The notes below the pieces were generated by a model. The model did no database searches. It was not told where the DNA came from and saw only the letters and a program-made list of their open reading frames with translations. Positions 29,144-37,960 of a stretch of DNA of 64,000 nucleotides are shown one piece after another. Each line of letters starts with the position of its first letter. Position 1 is the first letter of the stretch. The DNA lies in contig NZ_VLKZ01000006.1 of the NCBI RefSeq assembly GCF_007830185.1, forward strand, positions 184,329 to 248,328, in the 5' to 3' direction. A program made the position numbers and the translations under genes. The stretch comes from Halalkalibacter nanhaiisediminis (GTDB lineage Bacteria > Bacillota > Bacilli > Bacillales > Bacillaceae_D).

Positions 29144-29656
29144 CTAAAGCATCAAGATGACAATTAACAAACCAGTTAGAAATCCTAAGCTTTTAATCAT
29201 TCGCTCATAACGGTTTTGCCTATCTTTAGCTTCCTGTTCTTCCCTTTCAAGATGAGCAAGCGTCAATTTAATTTGCTTCTGCTGCTGCTCACGGTCATGT
29301 TGTCCAAGCGTCGAACCAAATTGCATCATTACTTCCCTTTCGCTATCAAGCAAAGAGGTGTGCTGCCACACCTCACGAATGCTCTCCTCCCAAGCCTCGT
29401 ATGCAGTTTCTTGCTTATTCAATAGTCGATCGGAAAATTGCGCAAATAAGAAAGAGATAGGTTTTGGCAATTGTTTAGAAATATGATTACTCGCCTCTGC
29501 TAAAGGCGTTAGCCCGTACATCATTTCTGCTTCTAGTGATTGAATGGCTACCTTTAATTGTCTTAACTGTCTCGGTCGTTCACTTAATCTTTTTGCCCAC
29601 TCAAAACCCACCCATGTTGTGGCAAGGATGATAATAACAGCACCAATGAGCTTCAC
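29144..29656 (-). CDS. spoIIIAB: stage III sporulation protein AB
   Basis: 170 aa. An N-terminal membrane helix (KLIGAVIIILATTWVGFEWA), then SERPRQLRQLKVAIQSLEAEMMYG, the conserved GspF-like helical region, and a C-terminal membrane helix. The GTG at 29656 overlaps the spoIIIAA stop as GTGA and gives the family length (B. subtilis 171), so the longer open frame to 29737 is rejected. Confidence 0.95.
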   Translation of the reverse strand: MKLIGAVIIILATTWVGFEWAKRLSERPRQLRQLKVAIQSLEAEMMYGLTPLAEASNHISKQLPKPISFLFAQFSDRLLNKQETAYEAWEESIREVWQHTSLLDSEREVMMQFGSTLGQHDREQQQKQIKLTLAHLEREEQEAKDRQNRYERMIKSLGFLTGLLIVILML

Positions 29657-30582
29657 GTCATCATCACATCTTTTCGGTGTTGATTCCGTATCCGCCTTAC
29701 CACCCCTGGTCTTGTCGTTCGAGTCAATTCTACACATCGTTCAAATGCCTGGAGCTTAAATAAAACGTTGAGTTCTGGTCGATGTTCAATATCTTCAACT
29801 GTAAAACCATGAGCTGTTGTCATCACCTTCACCCCTGCATAAAGTGCTTCTTGTACAGCAAAGACATCTTCCTTACGACCAATTTCATCAACAATGAGAA
29901 CATCCGGGCTCATCGATCTGATTAACATCATCATCCCTTCAGCCTTTGGACAACCATCGAGTACGTCGACTCTCATGCCAAGTTCAAGCTGCGGTACGCC
30001 TTTCATGCTTGCCGCAATTTCTGAACGCTCATCGACAATGCCTACTTTTAATGGTGGAATATTTTTACTAGGCATTCCTTCACTAATTAAGCGCGCAAGA
30101 TCACGAAGCATCGTTGTTTTTCCTGCTTGTGGTGGGCCAATAAACAACGTATTAAGCCATCTTCTATCATATAATTGCGAAACAAGGATCTCTGCTACAC
30201 CAATTGTTTGACGAGCGATTCGAATATTAAATGAACTAATATCGCGTAATGTTTTCACTTGTCCATGTTCTAGTACAACTTTTCCTGCAAGACCAACACG
30301 ATGCCCACCTTGGATCGTGATAAAACCCCGACGTAACTCTTCTTCAAACGCATACAGGGAATACTGGCTTAGCTGACTTAGCAAATATTTAGCATCGTCT
30401 GCTTTGACGATATAGTAGTCTTTATTTTCAATAGGGTAATGAGGTTTTCCAGCTACAATCACTTCTAGCGGACGGCCTACACGAAGACGAATTTCTTCAA
30501 CTCGTTCCCAGATATGAGGGTTCAGTTGTCTTAACAATTGACGAATGCTTTCTGGTAATATTGGGATAATTTCAGTTAACAT
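29653..30582 (-). CDS. spoIIIAA: stage III sporulation protein AA (secretion-type ATPase)
   Basis: About 309 aa, relative of GspE/VirB11 ATPases. Walker A GPPQAGKTTMLRD (near residue 150), Walker B VLIVDEIG and GAEDVF-like sensor segments are visible. It energises the SpoIIIA channel in the mother cell. The ATG at 30582 follows GGTGG and is chosen. A longer ATG at 30600 overlaps the yqhV stop but lacks a ribosome site. It begins the eight-gene spoIIIA operon. Confidence 0.95.
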   Translation of the reverse strand: MLTEIIPILPESIRQLLRQLNPHIWERVEEIRLRVGRPLEVIVAGKPHYPIENKDYYIVKADDAKYLLSQLSQYSLYAFEEELRRGFITIQGGHRVGLAGKVVLEHGQVKTLRDISSFNIRIARQTIGVAEILVSQLYDRRWLNTLFIGPPQAGKTTMLRDLARLISEGMPSKNIPPLKVGIVDERSEIAASMKGVPQLELGMRVDVLDGCPKAEGMMMLIRSMSPDVLIVDEIGRKEDVFAVQEALYAGVKVMTTAHGFTVEDIEHRPELNVLFKLQAFERCVELTRTTRPGVVRRIRNQHRKDVMMT

Positions 30583-30599
30583 CACCCTACCACCCTTCA

Positions 30600-30881
30600 T
30601 TACTTTCGAATTCCAATCAAAATAAGTAAGACCCCTGCTGCAATAAAGCCTAACTTTGATAAAGATAATCGATCAGACATCCCAACAAGTCCAATCGCGA
30701 TCGATGTAATAAAAATCGTTGGACCTATTATGACAAGCATTGCGTTTAGACCTACTGCTTTTTCAACGCTATTAAACCGAAGCATCAGGCCCGCTGCTGT
30801 TAATTCAATAAGACCAGATAGAACTCTTAAACCGACCATTGCAAGTAGGGCCATTTCAAATGAATAAAACCATGCTTTCAT
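30600..30881 (-). CDS. yqhV: DUF2619 membrane protein YqhV
   Basis: 93 aa with three hydrophobic segments (about 9-32, 43-63, 70-90). It matches YqhV, which lies upstream of spoIIIAA in bacilli; no enzymatic motif is present. It overlaps the next possible ATG by one base, so it probably shares the spoIIIA transcript and may be a sporulation protein. Function is unknown. An AGGTGG ribosome site precedes the start. Confidence 0.85.
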   Translation of the reverse strand: MKAWFYSFEMALLAMVGLRVLSGLIELTAAGLMLRFNSVEKAVGLNAMLVIIGPTIFITSIAIGLVGMSDRLSLSKLGFIAAGVLLILIGIRK

Positions 30882-30940
30882 AGAGCCACCTCAACTAAAA
30901 ACGCTTTGTACAACCTTATGAGCGGACAAACCAGTTCAGA

Positions 30941-30990
30941 ACAAAAAAGAGTGCCTCTAAAGGTGATTGCTGACCAATTGAGACACTCTT
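30941..30990 (-). terminator. second terminator between efp and yqhV
   Basis: AAGAGTGTCTC pairs with GAGGCACTCTT (one wobble) over a 22-base loop and is followed by TTTTTTG on the minus strand. It lies about 70 bases beyond the efp terminator, so it may be an attenuator or end of a short RNA. Confidence 0.7.
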
Positions 30991-31059
30991 CTCATATTAA
31001 AAGGTGATCTTACTCTTCTAAAGTAAGACGTTTGACATCATGTGAAATTTTCTTTCAAA

Positions 31060-31097
31060 CAAAAAAACGAGTCAGTTCATCATTGAACCAACTCGTT
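31060..31097 (-). terminator. efp terminator
   Basis: The stem AACGAGTTGGTTCA with TGAACTGACTCGTT (one internal wobble) is followed by TTTTTTTG on the minus strand, just after efp. Confidence 0.9.
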
Positions 31098-31115
31098 TTT
31101 TCATTTTGAACGTGC

Positions 31116-31673
31116 TTAAGCACGTGATACATATGCACTACTACGTGTGTCAATAATGAGAACATCACCTTGGTTAATAAAGAAAGGTACTTGAACTGAT
31201 AAACCAGTTTCAAGTATTGCAGGCTTTGTTCCACCTGAAGCTGTATCACCTTTAATACCAGGCTCTGTTTCTGTTACTTCTAGTTCTACTGTATTTGGAA
31301 CTTCTACACCAAGAGTCTCAGTTTGATAAGTCATAATTTGAACAACCATGTTTTCCTTTAAGAATTTAAGTTCATGTTCAATTTGAGCAGTTGATAACTC
31401 AATTTGCTCATAAGATTCATTGTCCATAAATGTGTGCATATCGCCACTTGCATAAAGATACGCCATGCGACGATTTTCAATATGTGCTTTCGCAACTTTT
31501 TCACCAGCACGGAATGTTTTTTCTTGAACTGCACCAGTACGCAAGTTACGTAGTTTTGAGCGAACAAATGCCGCTCCTTTTCCAGGCTTTACATGTTGGA
31601 AATCCATTACTTGCCAAAGTCCGTTATCTACTTCAATTGTTAAACCTGTTTTAAAATCGTTTACTGAAATCAT
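31116..31673 (-). CDS. efp: elongation factor P
   Basis: 185 aa. It starts [22 protein letters not shown]. The modification-site loop reads [17 protein letters not shown], with the Lys in PGKGAA as in Bacillus EF-P. The C-terminal domain ends [11 protein letters not shown]. It relieves ribosome stalling at polyproline. It follows yqhT by 99 bases with no terminator, as in B. subtilis. Confidence 0.98.
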   Translation of the reverse strand: MISVNDFKTGLTIEVDNGLWQVMDFQHVKPGKGAAFVRSKLRNLRTGAVQEKTFRAGEKVAKAHIENRRMAYLYASGDMHTFMDNESYEQIELSTAQIEHELKFLKENMVVQIMTYQTETLGVEVPNTVELEVTETEPGIKGDTASGGTKPAILETGLSVQVPFFINQGDVLIIDTRSSAYVSRA

Positions 31674-31772
31674 TTATTAATTCCTCCATCTTTCCATCTG
31701 ATATGTTCAGATGTTCAGTCATATCCCTTACTATACCACAGCTTGGGAAAACTTTCTCAAGAAAATTCGGGA

Positions 31773-32843
31773 CTACTCACCTAGGATCAATAATTCTTTA
31801 GGCGAATGTGTGAACGTGCGATTTCCATCCTCGGTAATGAGTGTATCATCTTCAATTCGCGTTCCACCGACACCTGCAATATAAATCCCTGGTTCCACCG
31901 TTACAACCATCCCTGGCTCAAGTACAGTGCTTGACTTCATCGAAAGAGCTGGACCTTCGTGAACTTCCATACCAAGACCATGACCAGTTGAATGACCAAA
32001 ATAGTCACCATATCCTTTTTTTGTAATATAATCTCTTGTAAGTGCATCTGCTTGCTTTCCAGTTAATCCTGGTTTAATCCCTGCCATGCCCCGAAGTTGC
32101 GCTTCAAGCACTGTTTGATAAATAGCTTTCAACTCTTCACTCACTTCTCCAACAGCGACAGTTCTCGTTATATCAGAACAATATCCTTTATAGTACGCAC
32201 CATAATCAAGCGTGACGAGTTCACCTTTTTCAATCACTTTCTCACTTGCGACACCGTGTGGAAGGGCTGAGCGCAGACCAGATGCAACGATAGTATCAAA
32301 AGAAGAACTACTAGCTCCTTGCTTTCTCATGAAAAATTCTAATTCATTTGCTACGTCTAGTTCGGTTATACCTGGACGAATAAACGTTGTAATATGGTCG
32401 AAAGCTGCATCGGCAATATTGGCAGCATCTTGGATTAAATTTATTTCATCTTCATCTTTTTTTAGTCGAATCCCTTCGACAAGTCCAGCTATAGGAACAA
32501 GTGAAGCAGATTCAATAAATTTAGCATAAAGTTGGTATGCTTCATATGTAAGATGTGATTGTTCGAACCCTAGCTTTTTCATTCCTAGTTTTTCAACCTG
32601 TTTTGCGACTTCTTCAAATATAGGTCCAGTGTGCTGAATGATCTCATACCCTTTTGCCTGTTCCTTCGCTTGTTCCACGTAACGGAAATCAGTAATAAAA
32701 ATCGCAGCTTTCTCGGAGATAAGAGCAACACCTGCCGTTCCAAAAAATCCGGTCATATACTGTCTATTGTATTGGCTTGTAATGAGTAAAGCATCAATAT
32801 CACGTTCACGAAATTGAGCTCGTAACTTCTCGATTCGATTCAT
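31773..32843 (-). CDS. yqhT: Xaa-Pro aminopeptidase-family metallopeptidase YqhT
   Basis: 356-aa M24 peptidase. The N-terminal creatinase-like domain carries LLITSQYNRQYMTGF. The catalytic pita-bread domain has DYGAYYKGYCSDITRT (metal Asp pair), GHSTGHGLGMEVHEGP (His) and VVTVEPGIYIAGVGGTRIEDD (Glu). It probably removes proline-containing N-terminal or dipeptide residues. The start at 32843 is set by GGAGGAG; the frame extends 16 codons further. Confidence 0.95.
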   Translation of the reverse strand: MNRIEKLRAQFRERDIDALLITSQYNRQYMTGFFGTAGVALISEKAAIFITDFRYVEQAKEQAKGYEIIQHTGPIFEEVAKQVEKLGMKKLGFEQSHLTYEAYQLYAKFIESASLVPIAGLVEGIRLKKDEDEINLIQDAANIADAAFDHITTFIRPGITELDVANELEFFMRKQGASSSSFDTIVASGLRSALPHGVASEKVIEKGELVTLDYGAYYKGYCSDITRTVAVGEVSEELKAIYQTVLEAQLRGMAGIKPGLTGKQADALTRDYITKKGYGDYFGHSTGHGLGMEVHEGPALSMKSSTVLEPGMVVTVEPGIYIAGVGGTRIEDDTLITEDGNRTFTHSPKELLILGE

Positions 32844-32965
32844 CTTTTTCTCCTCCAACAAGTATGATGTCGTTCTATTTACATTTGCCAATCTTTCTTT
32901 TGCATGTATTTTCCTTATTGTAGCATAAAGTGATTGACGAATCGAAGTGAGAGAAGACTAATTTA

Positions 32966-33451
32966 TTATTTATGACGTTGCTGCTCTGCGTACTCATAAG
33001 AAATCGAATACCCAATGAAAACACCATATAACACATACAAACATATGGATGTAATAATCGTATTTGAATCAAGGTTAGCGACCGATTTAAGACCAGGAAA
33101 GATTGGATTGAGCAGATAAAATACGAGAATCCACAAAGTAAGACCAAATGCTACGCCAACCCAAAGCTTATGAAATTTTTGTAGAATTAATTTATAAAGA
33201 TAGGCCACACCTATTGAAAGGACAGTGATAACTGCGACTCCAACTAATTGACCAACATAGGTGTCCTTCCACGCACCTAATGCAAAAGGCATTAATACTA
33301 AAGCAGGTCCAACGCGAATAAAATTAAAAAAGAAGGCGAAATACCCAACCAATGACCAAATAAGCCCTCCATACAATCCAATTAAAGCCACTTTTGCAAC
33401 AAATGACATTTGTTCTTCTTGTTTGTTTTGTTCAAGTACGTGATTTTTCAT
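32966..33451 (-). CDS. yqhR: conserved membrane protein YqhR
   Basis: 161 aa with four to five membrane helices; matches the YqhR family found beside yqhQ. WSLVGYFAFFFNFIRVGPALVL and YAEQQRHK at the C-terminus are visible. No catalytic motif; function unknown. ATG 33451 is chosen because GGAGGTG lies directly upstream of it. It is divergent from yqhQ. Confidence 0.85.
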   Translation of the reverse strand: MKNHVLEQNKQEEQMSFVAKVALIGLYGGLIWSLVGYFAFFFNFIRVGPALVLMPFALGAWKDTYVGQLVGVAVITVLSIGVAYLYKLILQKFHKLWVGVAFGLTLWILVFYLLNPIFPGLKSVANLDSNTIITSICLYVLYGVFIGYSISYEYAEQQRHK

Positions 33452-33570
33452 GATGAAACACCTCCAGTCGTAGTATGTCCCGTGTAAAAGATGAAAAATC
33501 ATGACAATCTACTAAATTCCCAAAGAATGAAATGCTTATTAATTGGGTATAGTTAAAGTAAGAATGTCTA

Positions 33571-33598
33571 TTGACAACTGAACCAGAGTATTTACAAT
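33571..33598 (+). promoter_or_regulatory. sigma-A promoter of yqhQ-yqhP
   Basis: TTGACA (33571-33576), 16 bases, TACAAT (33593-33598), about 65 bases upstream of yqhQ. Confidence 0.7.
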
Positions 33599-33664
33599 AG
33601 AGGATTTTCTCGAAATCATGTAGAATAGAGAATATATTATAGTAGTAGATAGGCTGGTGTCATC

Positions 33665-34615
33665 ATGTCAAATCAAACAAAGCCCGCTTACGGTGGGCAA
33701 GCCGTCGTTGAAGGGGTTATGTTCGGCGGAAAGCATACGACCGTTACAACGATTAGACGGAAGGATGGATCTTATGATTCATTTGAAGTTAAGAAAACCC
33801 CAAAACCATGGGTGCAAAAACTGAAAAAAATTCCGTTCCTTCGCGGTGTTGTGGGCATTATCGAAGCAAGTAGTGTAGGTACAAGACATTTAAATTTCTC
33901 GACAGACCGTTATGATGTTGATCCAGCTGATGATGATAAAATTGTTCCAGCTGAGCAATCATCAAAGCTTACGATGATATTTGGTGTTGCTGTCATTGGA
34001 ATCCTGTCGTTTCTATTTGGAAAGCTCATTTTCACCGCCATTCCAGCAGTGATTGCTGAGAGTCTAAGTTTTATCTTTCCCGGGCATGTCGCACAAAATT
34101 TATTAGAAGGATTAATTAAGCTCGTACTCCTACTCGCTTATATTTATTTCATTTCACTCACGCCACTCATTCGACGTGTCTTTCAGTATCACGGGGCTGA
34201 ACATAAAGTCATTAATGCGTATGAACGTGATCTACCTTTAACGGTTGAGAATGTACAAAGTCAGTCCAGACTTCATTACCGTTGCGGTAGTAGCTTCATT
34301 TTGTTTACTGTTATTGTTGGGGTGTTTGTTTATTTAATGGTCCCTTTTGATAATATTTGGGAGAGACTCCTTCACCGGATAGCTTTGATCCCTGTCGTTC
34401 TTGGCATTTCTTATGAAGTGCTGCAGTTAACGAATAAAGTAAGAGAAATCCCAGTGCTGAAATGGCTTGGTTACCCAGGATTATCTCTTCAACTATTAAC
34501 AACAAAAGAACCAAAGGACGATCAAGTAGAGGTAGCAATTGCATCATTTAATGAAATGCTTAAACGTGAAGCAAATTATGAGCAAGAAAATAAAGAAGCT
34601 ACTGAGGTTGTTTAA
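33665..34615 (+). CDS. yqhQ: DUF1385 membrane protein YqhQ
   Basis: 316 aa. The motif YGGQAVVEGVMFGG at the start and YHGAEHKVINAYE in the middle are diagnostic of DUF1385/YqhQ. Four or five membrane helices lie between about 95 and 255. The conserved His/Glu suggest metal binding, but no activity is established to my knowledge. It overlaps no neighbour and is followed by yqhP at 35 bases. Confidence 0.92.
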   Translation: MSNQTKPAYGGQAVVEGVMFGGKHTTVTTIRRKDGSYDSFEVKKTPKPWVQKLKKIPFLRGVVGIIEASSVGTRHLNFSTDRYDVDPADDDKIVPAEQSSKLTMIFGVAVIGILSFLFGKLIFTAIPAVIAESLSFIFPGHVAQNLLEGLIKLVLLLAYIYFISLTPLIRRVFQYHGAEHKVINAYERDLPLTVENVQSQSRLHYRCGSSFILFTVIVGVFVYLMVPFDNIWERLLHRIALIPVVLGISYEVLQLTNKVREIPVLKWLGYPGLSLQLLTTKEPKDDQVEVAIASFNEMLKREANYEQENKEATEVV

Positions 34616-34650
34616 CCTTTGATTATCATTACTACTTGGAGGTGTGCAGA

Positions 34651-35076
34651 TTGATACGTTCATTGATGAGGTACATCATTCCGGTTATCCTGATTTTCGC
34701 TTTCGTTGGACTCGGGTTCGAACTTTTATTTAACACATTAGGTTTTTTAACAAGAATACTAATGATTGTTGGATTTATTGCCGTGATTTTTCTCATTTAC
34801 CGTTGGGTTATGGCCAAGCGATACGGAACAAGCTTATTTCCACAGCGTTCAGGTCCAACTCGTTCCCAGTTACGTAAAGCCAAACGTACAAGTACAAAGC
34901 GAGCTAACACATCTGCTTCTAGTTCCGCTACTGCTCCAGCTTTTATTCAAAAGCGAAAGCCTAATCAAGCGGTGAAACATAAATCTGCACGCCCCGCTAA
35001 AAATCGAAAAGAAGCTCATCATTTAACAGTGATTGAGGGAAAAAAAAGCAAAAAGAAAAGTCGAGCATTTTTTTAA
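34651..35076 (+). CDS. yqhP: SA1362-family membrane protein YqhP
   Basis: 141 aa. Two N-terminal membrane helices (about 9-27 and 32-51) precede a strongly basic, Ser/Ala/Lys-rich cytoplasmic tail (about 55-141). The family is found next to yqhQ in bacilli and staphylococci. TTG at 34651 is chosen because TTGGAGGTG precedes it at the right distance. The stop lies inside the bidirectional terminator. Confidence 0.8.
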   Translation: MIRSLMRYIIPVILIFAFVGLGFELLFNTLGFLTRILMIVGFIAVIFLIYRWVMAKRYGTSLFPQRSGPTRSQLRKAKRTSTKRANTSASSSATAPAFIQKRKPNQAVKHKSARPAKNRKEAHHLTVIEGKKSKKKSRAFF

Positions 35077-35088
35077 TGCTCGACTTTT
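35057..35088. terminator. bidirectional terminator between yqhP and yqhO
   Basis: AAAAGTCGAGCAT pairs with ATGCTCGACTTTT around a T-rich loop; T runs lie on both sides. It serves the convergent yqhP (+) and yqhO (-). Confidence 0.88.
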
Positions 35089-35092
35089 CTTT

Positions 35093-35989
35093 TTAACGTC
35101 CCCATGTAGTCAGAAACTGCAAAGTCTCTTCTCTACCTAAAACAATTAATTGTTCTTTTTGCATTTCTGTTAATTCAAAATCAGCTGCTTTTACATCTAG
35201 AACTGGAATAAAAACAATATTCCCTGCATGATCCTTAGAAATATAACGTAAGTCATGCGCTGAGCTCATCGTTTCAAATAATGCTCGAAACATTGAAATC
35301 GCATTAAAAATCGAATTCGTTGGAATTTCACTAAGTTCAGGAGTTAATTGGAATCCAACAACAGGTCTTTTCCACTTTTTTACTTTACCATCCATGAAAA
35401 GCCACATCGGAAAGTTACTTAGCACACTCCCATCAACAACATAGGAGCTCTCCCCATCACCTGTTCGATCATAGATTTTAACTGGCTCAAAAAAATATGG
35501 AATACTGCAGCTCATTCGAACAGCTCGTGCTACCGAAAATTTTTCTGGAATAATCCCGTAACTTTTTAGGTCATCAGGTAAAACAAGTAGTCTGCCTTTT
35601 GATAAATCGGAGGCAATAATTCGTAGAGAATCTTTTGGCAGGTCTCCAAATGTTTGTATTCCTCTCGCTTGCAATACACGCCTAAGCCATGCTTCTAGAG
35701 CATCTCCTCTATATAGTCCTAATCGAAAATAAAGATGAATCCACTTTGCAATAGGGACTGGGAGAAAAGACATACGTTCATCTTTAAATGATTCTACATC
35801 AAGATCATCTAACAAAGAAAACATTTCTGCACTAGAGTAGCCAGCCTTTATAAATGCTGCAATAATCGAACCAGCACTAGTTCCTGCTATTCGTTCAAAT
35901 TCATATCCCTTCTCCTCCATGACCTGCAATGCTCCAATGAAGGCAAAGGCCTTAACACCACCACCAGCAAACACCCCATCTATTTTCAT
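35093..35989 (-). CDS. yqhO: patatin-like phospholipase family protein YqhO
   Basis: 298 aa, bacterial patatin family. The oxyanion loop AGGGVKAFAFIGAL, the nucleophile elbow GTSAGS (Ser) and the catalytic Asp motif VDGSVLSNFP are all present, so it should be an active acyl hydrolase. The substrate in bacilli is not known. A clean AAAGGAGGCG ribosome site precedes the ATG. It is convergent with yqhP. Confidence 0.92.
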   Translation of the reverse strand: MKIDGVFAGGGVKAFAFIGALQVMEEKGYEFERIAGTSAGSIIAAFIKAGYSSAEMFSLLDDLDVESFKDERMSFLPVPIAKWIHLYFRLGLYRGDALEAWLRRVLQARGIQTFGDLPKDSLRIIASDLSKGRLLVLPDDLKSYGIIPEKFSVARAVRMSCSIPYFFEPVKIYDRTGDGESSYVVDGSVLSNFPMWLFMDGKVKKWKRPVVGFQLTPELSEIPTNSIFNAISMFRALFETMSSAHDLRYISKDHAGNIVFIPVLDVKAADFELTEMQKEQLIVLGREETLQFLTTWGR

Positions 35990-36063
35990 CCAAATCGCCT
36001 CCTTTTACAGCCTATGTAAAATTAAAAGGAGGACGTGCCTATATTTTTTATTCTTTTTTCACA

Positions 36064-36096
36064 TTAAAAGAGCATCCGCATTTTACGGATGCCCTT
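36064..36096 (-). terminator. hairpin downstream of mntR
   Basis: GCATCCG pairs with CGGATGC over a seven-base loop. The minus-strand tail is TCTTTTAATG and the plus-strand tail CCTTTTT. It most likely ends mntR transcription. Confidence 0.65.
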
Positions 36097-36114
36097 TTTA
36101 AAAAAATAGAAAAT

Positions 36115-36226
36115 TGACTGAGACGCTCGAGGTTGCTTCAGCCTGTAAATAGTTGCCAAAGACCAACCAACACATTTGACAGGCCTCCAGCACTTGTCGC
36201 GGCTGGTCAAGGCGCTTTCGCTTTTC
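36115..36226 (-). other. structured intergenic element after mntR
   Basis: On the minus strand the 110 bases after the mntR stop contain GCG-AAA-GCGC, CCAGC..GCTGG around CGCGACAAGT, and GCCTGT..ACAGGC. They have higher GC than the flanks. It resembles a Bacillaceae intergenic repeat or a transcribed structured tail. I find no second copy in this window. Confidence 0.4.
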
Positions 36227-36655
36227 TTATGATTCCACTTCTTCATTTCGTTTTTGAACGTATCTTAAATCCTCAACTCTTTTTTCTTGTTCCTCAAAGT
36301 ATTGGACAAGATCACCAATACGATCAATCGCATCCCAGCTAAGATGATGTTCAATTCCCTCAACATCTTTATAAATATGCGTCTCATCGACACCGATTAT
36401 ACGCATGAAATTTTCAAGTAATTCATGTCGATATACTAATCGTTTACCAATTTTCTTTCCTTTTGACGTTAAAATAAGCCCACGATACCGCTCATAAATT
36501 AAATAATCACTTTTATCTAGCTTTTGAACCATTTTTGTAACGGATGAAGGGTGAACTTCTAATGCCTCTGCGATATCGGAGACACGTGCATAACCTTTCT
36601 CCTCAATCAGCATATAAATTCGTTCTAAATAATCTTCCATACTAGGTGTTGGCAT
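36227..36655 (-). CDS. mntR: manganese transport regulator MntR
   Basis: 142 aa, the exact B. subtilis length. A DtxR-type winged helix ([23 protein letters not shown]) is followed by a dimerisation domain with metal ligands (Asp8 in MEDYLERI, Glu/His in [11 protein letters not shown] and [12 protein letters not shown]). It represses Mn2+ uptake genes when Mn2+ is bound. ATG 36655 follows GGAGGGG and gives the family N-terminus; the frame extends further. mntH is not in the window. Confidence 0.96.
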   Translation of the reverse strand: MPTPSMEDYLERIYMLIEEKGYARVSDIAEALEVHPSSVTKMVQKLDKSDYLIYERYRGLILTSKGKKIGKRLVYRHELLENFMRIIGVDETHIYKDVEGIEHHLSWDAIDRIGDLVQYFEEQEKRVEDLRYVQKRNEEVES

Positions 36656-36767
36656 AGGGTCCCCTCCAATTTGTTCACCAATCAAGAAAAGCATAAATCG
36701 GCTACCACACTTGTTGACCATTCTTGGTCATTTGTCATGTGTTTATCTGAAAATGTGCAACACTTTC

Positions 36768-36797
36768 ATTCTACACCAAAATGTAGGAGCTGGACAA
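36768..36797 (-). promoter_or_regulatory. probable mntR promoter
   Basis: TTGTCC (36792-36797), 18 bases, TAGAAT (36768-36773) on the minus strand, about 110 bases upstream of mntR. Confidence 0.5.
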
Positions 36798-36838
36798 TAA
36801 TGATTATAAAATGAATTCAATTTCTTCGTTATAATGCC

Positions 36839-37864
36839 TTAAGTAAAATACTCCATCTTCGCTTCTGGAAAAAAACGATCAATGTATGATTGAATGGTTT
36901 CTTTTAATTCTCCTGCTTCTTCATCTTTATAAATATACTTTCCACGGCCATAACGTCCCCATTTGTATTTTCGCTCATCCTCATTCATTTCCAGCTTCGT
37001 CTTTGGATAGCGTTTTTGAATAATATTTTTAGCTGTTTTTGTAAAGCGATGTTGAATTAGCTCAAACGTTAAATCTTTTCTTGCATATGGAGGGAGGATG
37101 GCTTCTAATCGTTCAAATAATTCAAGATATCCTTCTTTCCATTTATCATGCAAAATGAGCGGAGCAACGATAAAGCCAAGTGGATAATCTGCCTTTGCGA
37201 CTTTTCCAGCGGCTTCTATTCGCTCAAGAAACGATGAAGTCCCTGGTTCAAATTGTTTGATGACATGATCAGAATTCACACTAAAACGAAATCGTGTCTT
37301 GCCATTATGTTTAGCATCAAGTAAATGATCAACATGTTGATATTTTGTCACAAAACGCAACCTGCCTGAGTTTGTCTCGCCAATAAATTCAATCGTTTTT
37401 TTTAAAGAATGTGTTAAATGATCAATACCGACAATATCTGATGTACAAGCTGCTTCAAATCGTGTTATTTCTGGTTCTCTTTCTTTCATATATTGATTAG
37501 CAGCTTCAAAAATTTCATCGAGATTGACATAGGTACGAATATAAGGTTTATTTCCAAGTGTTGTCTGCAAGTAACAATAATGACAATGCCCCATACAGCC
37601 TGTAGCAAGTGGAATCGCATATTCAGCAGAAGGCTTGGATGTATCGAATTTCAATGTTTTGCGAACACCGATGACAAGGGTCGACTTTGCATTACGATAT
37701 TGCTGAAGCTCATTGTTTCCAGGGATATTACGAACCTGATTGTGCGAAGTCGTTTCACGAATTTCGATCCCTTGACCTTCAAACTTTTCTTTTAATTGTC
37801 GACCAAGGGGATATTTTAGGGCACCAGGTTCGATATAGACGAGTTGTGGCGTAAAAGCCTTCAT
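36839..37864 (-). CDS. splB: spore photoproduct lyase
   Basis: 341-aa radical SAM enzyme that repairs the 5-thyminyl-5,6-dihydrothymine lesion at germination. The cluster motif reads CMGHCHYC (CX3CX2C). The conserved catalytic Cys is in EAACTSDIVGID. The start at 37864 gives MKAFTPQLVYIEP, the family N-terminus, and has AGAGGTG at a proper distance; an ATG two codons earlier is too close. No splA is seen upstream. Its presence supports true spore formation. Confidence 0.95.
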   Translation of the reverse strand: MKAFTPQLVYIEPGALKYPLGRQLKEKFEGQGIEIRETTSHNQVRNIPGNNELQQYRNAKSTLVIGVRKTLKFDTSKPSAEYAIPLATGCMGHCHYCYLQTTLGNKPYIRTYVNLDEIFEAANQYMKEREPEITRFEAACTSDIVGIDHLTHSLKKTIEFIGETNSGRLRFVTKYQHVDHLLDAKHNGKTRFRFSVNSDHVIKQFEPGTSSFLERIEAAGKVAKADYPLGFIVAPLILHDKWKEGYLELFERLEAILPPYARKDLTFELIQHRFTKTAKNIIQKRYPKTKLEMNEDERKYKWGRYGRGKYIYKDEEAGELKETIQSYIDRFFPEAKMEYFT

Positions 37865-37921
37865 GCACATACACCTCTTTTTTCTTAGCATGTGCACTTA
37901 ATCATGAAAAAAACATAACGC

Positions 37922-37950
37922 GAAAAAAAAGCTTAGGTCTCCCCAAGCTT
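37922..37950 (-). terminator. nrdJ terminator
   Basis: AAGCTTGGG, four bases, CCTAAGCTT (one wobble), then TTTTTTTT on the minus strand, just past the nrdJ stop. Confidence 0.88.
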
Positions 37951-37960
37951 TTCTCCAACC

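Noticed and set aside
36064..36246. 60-codon minus frame after mntR
   Set aside because: It covers a terminator hairpin and the structured element; no ribosome site.
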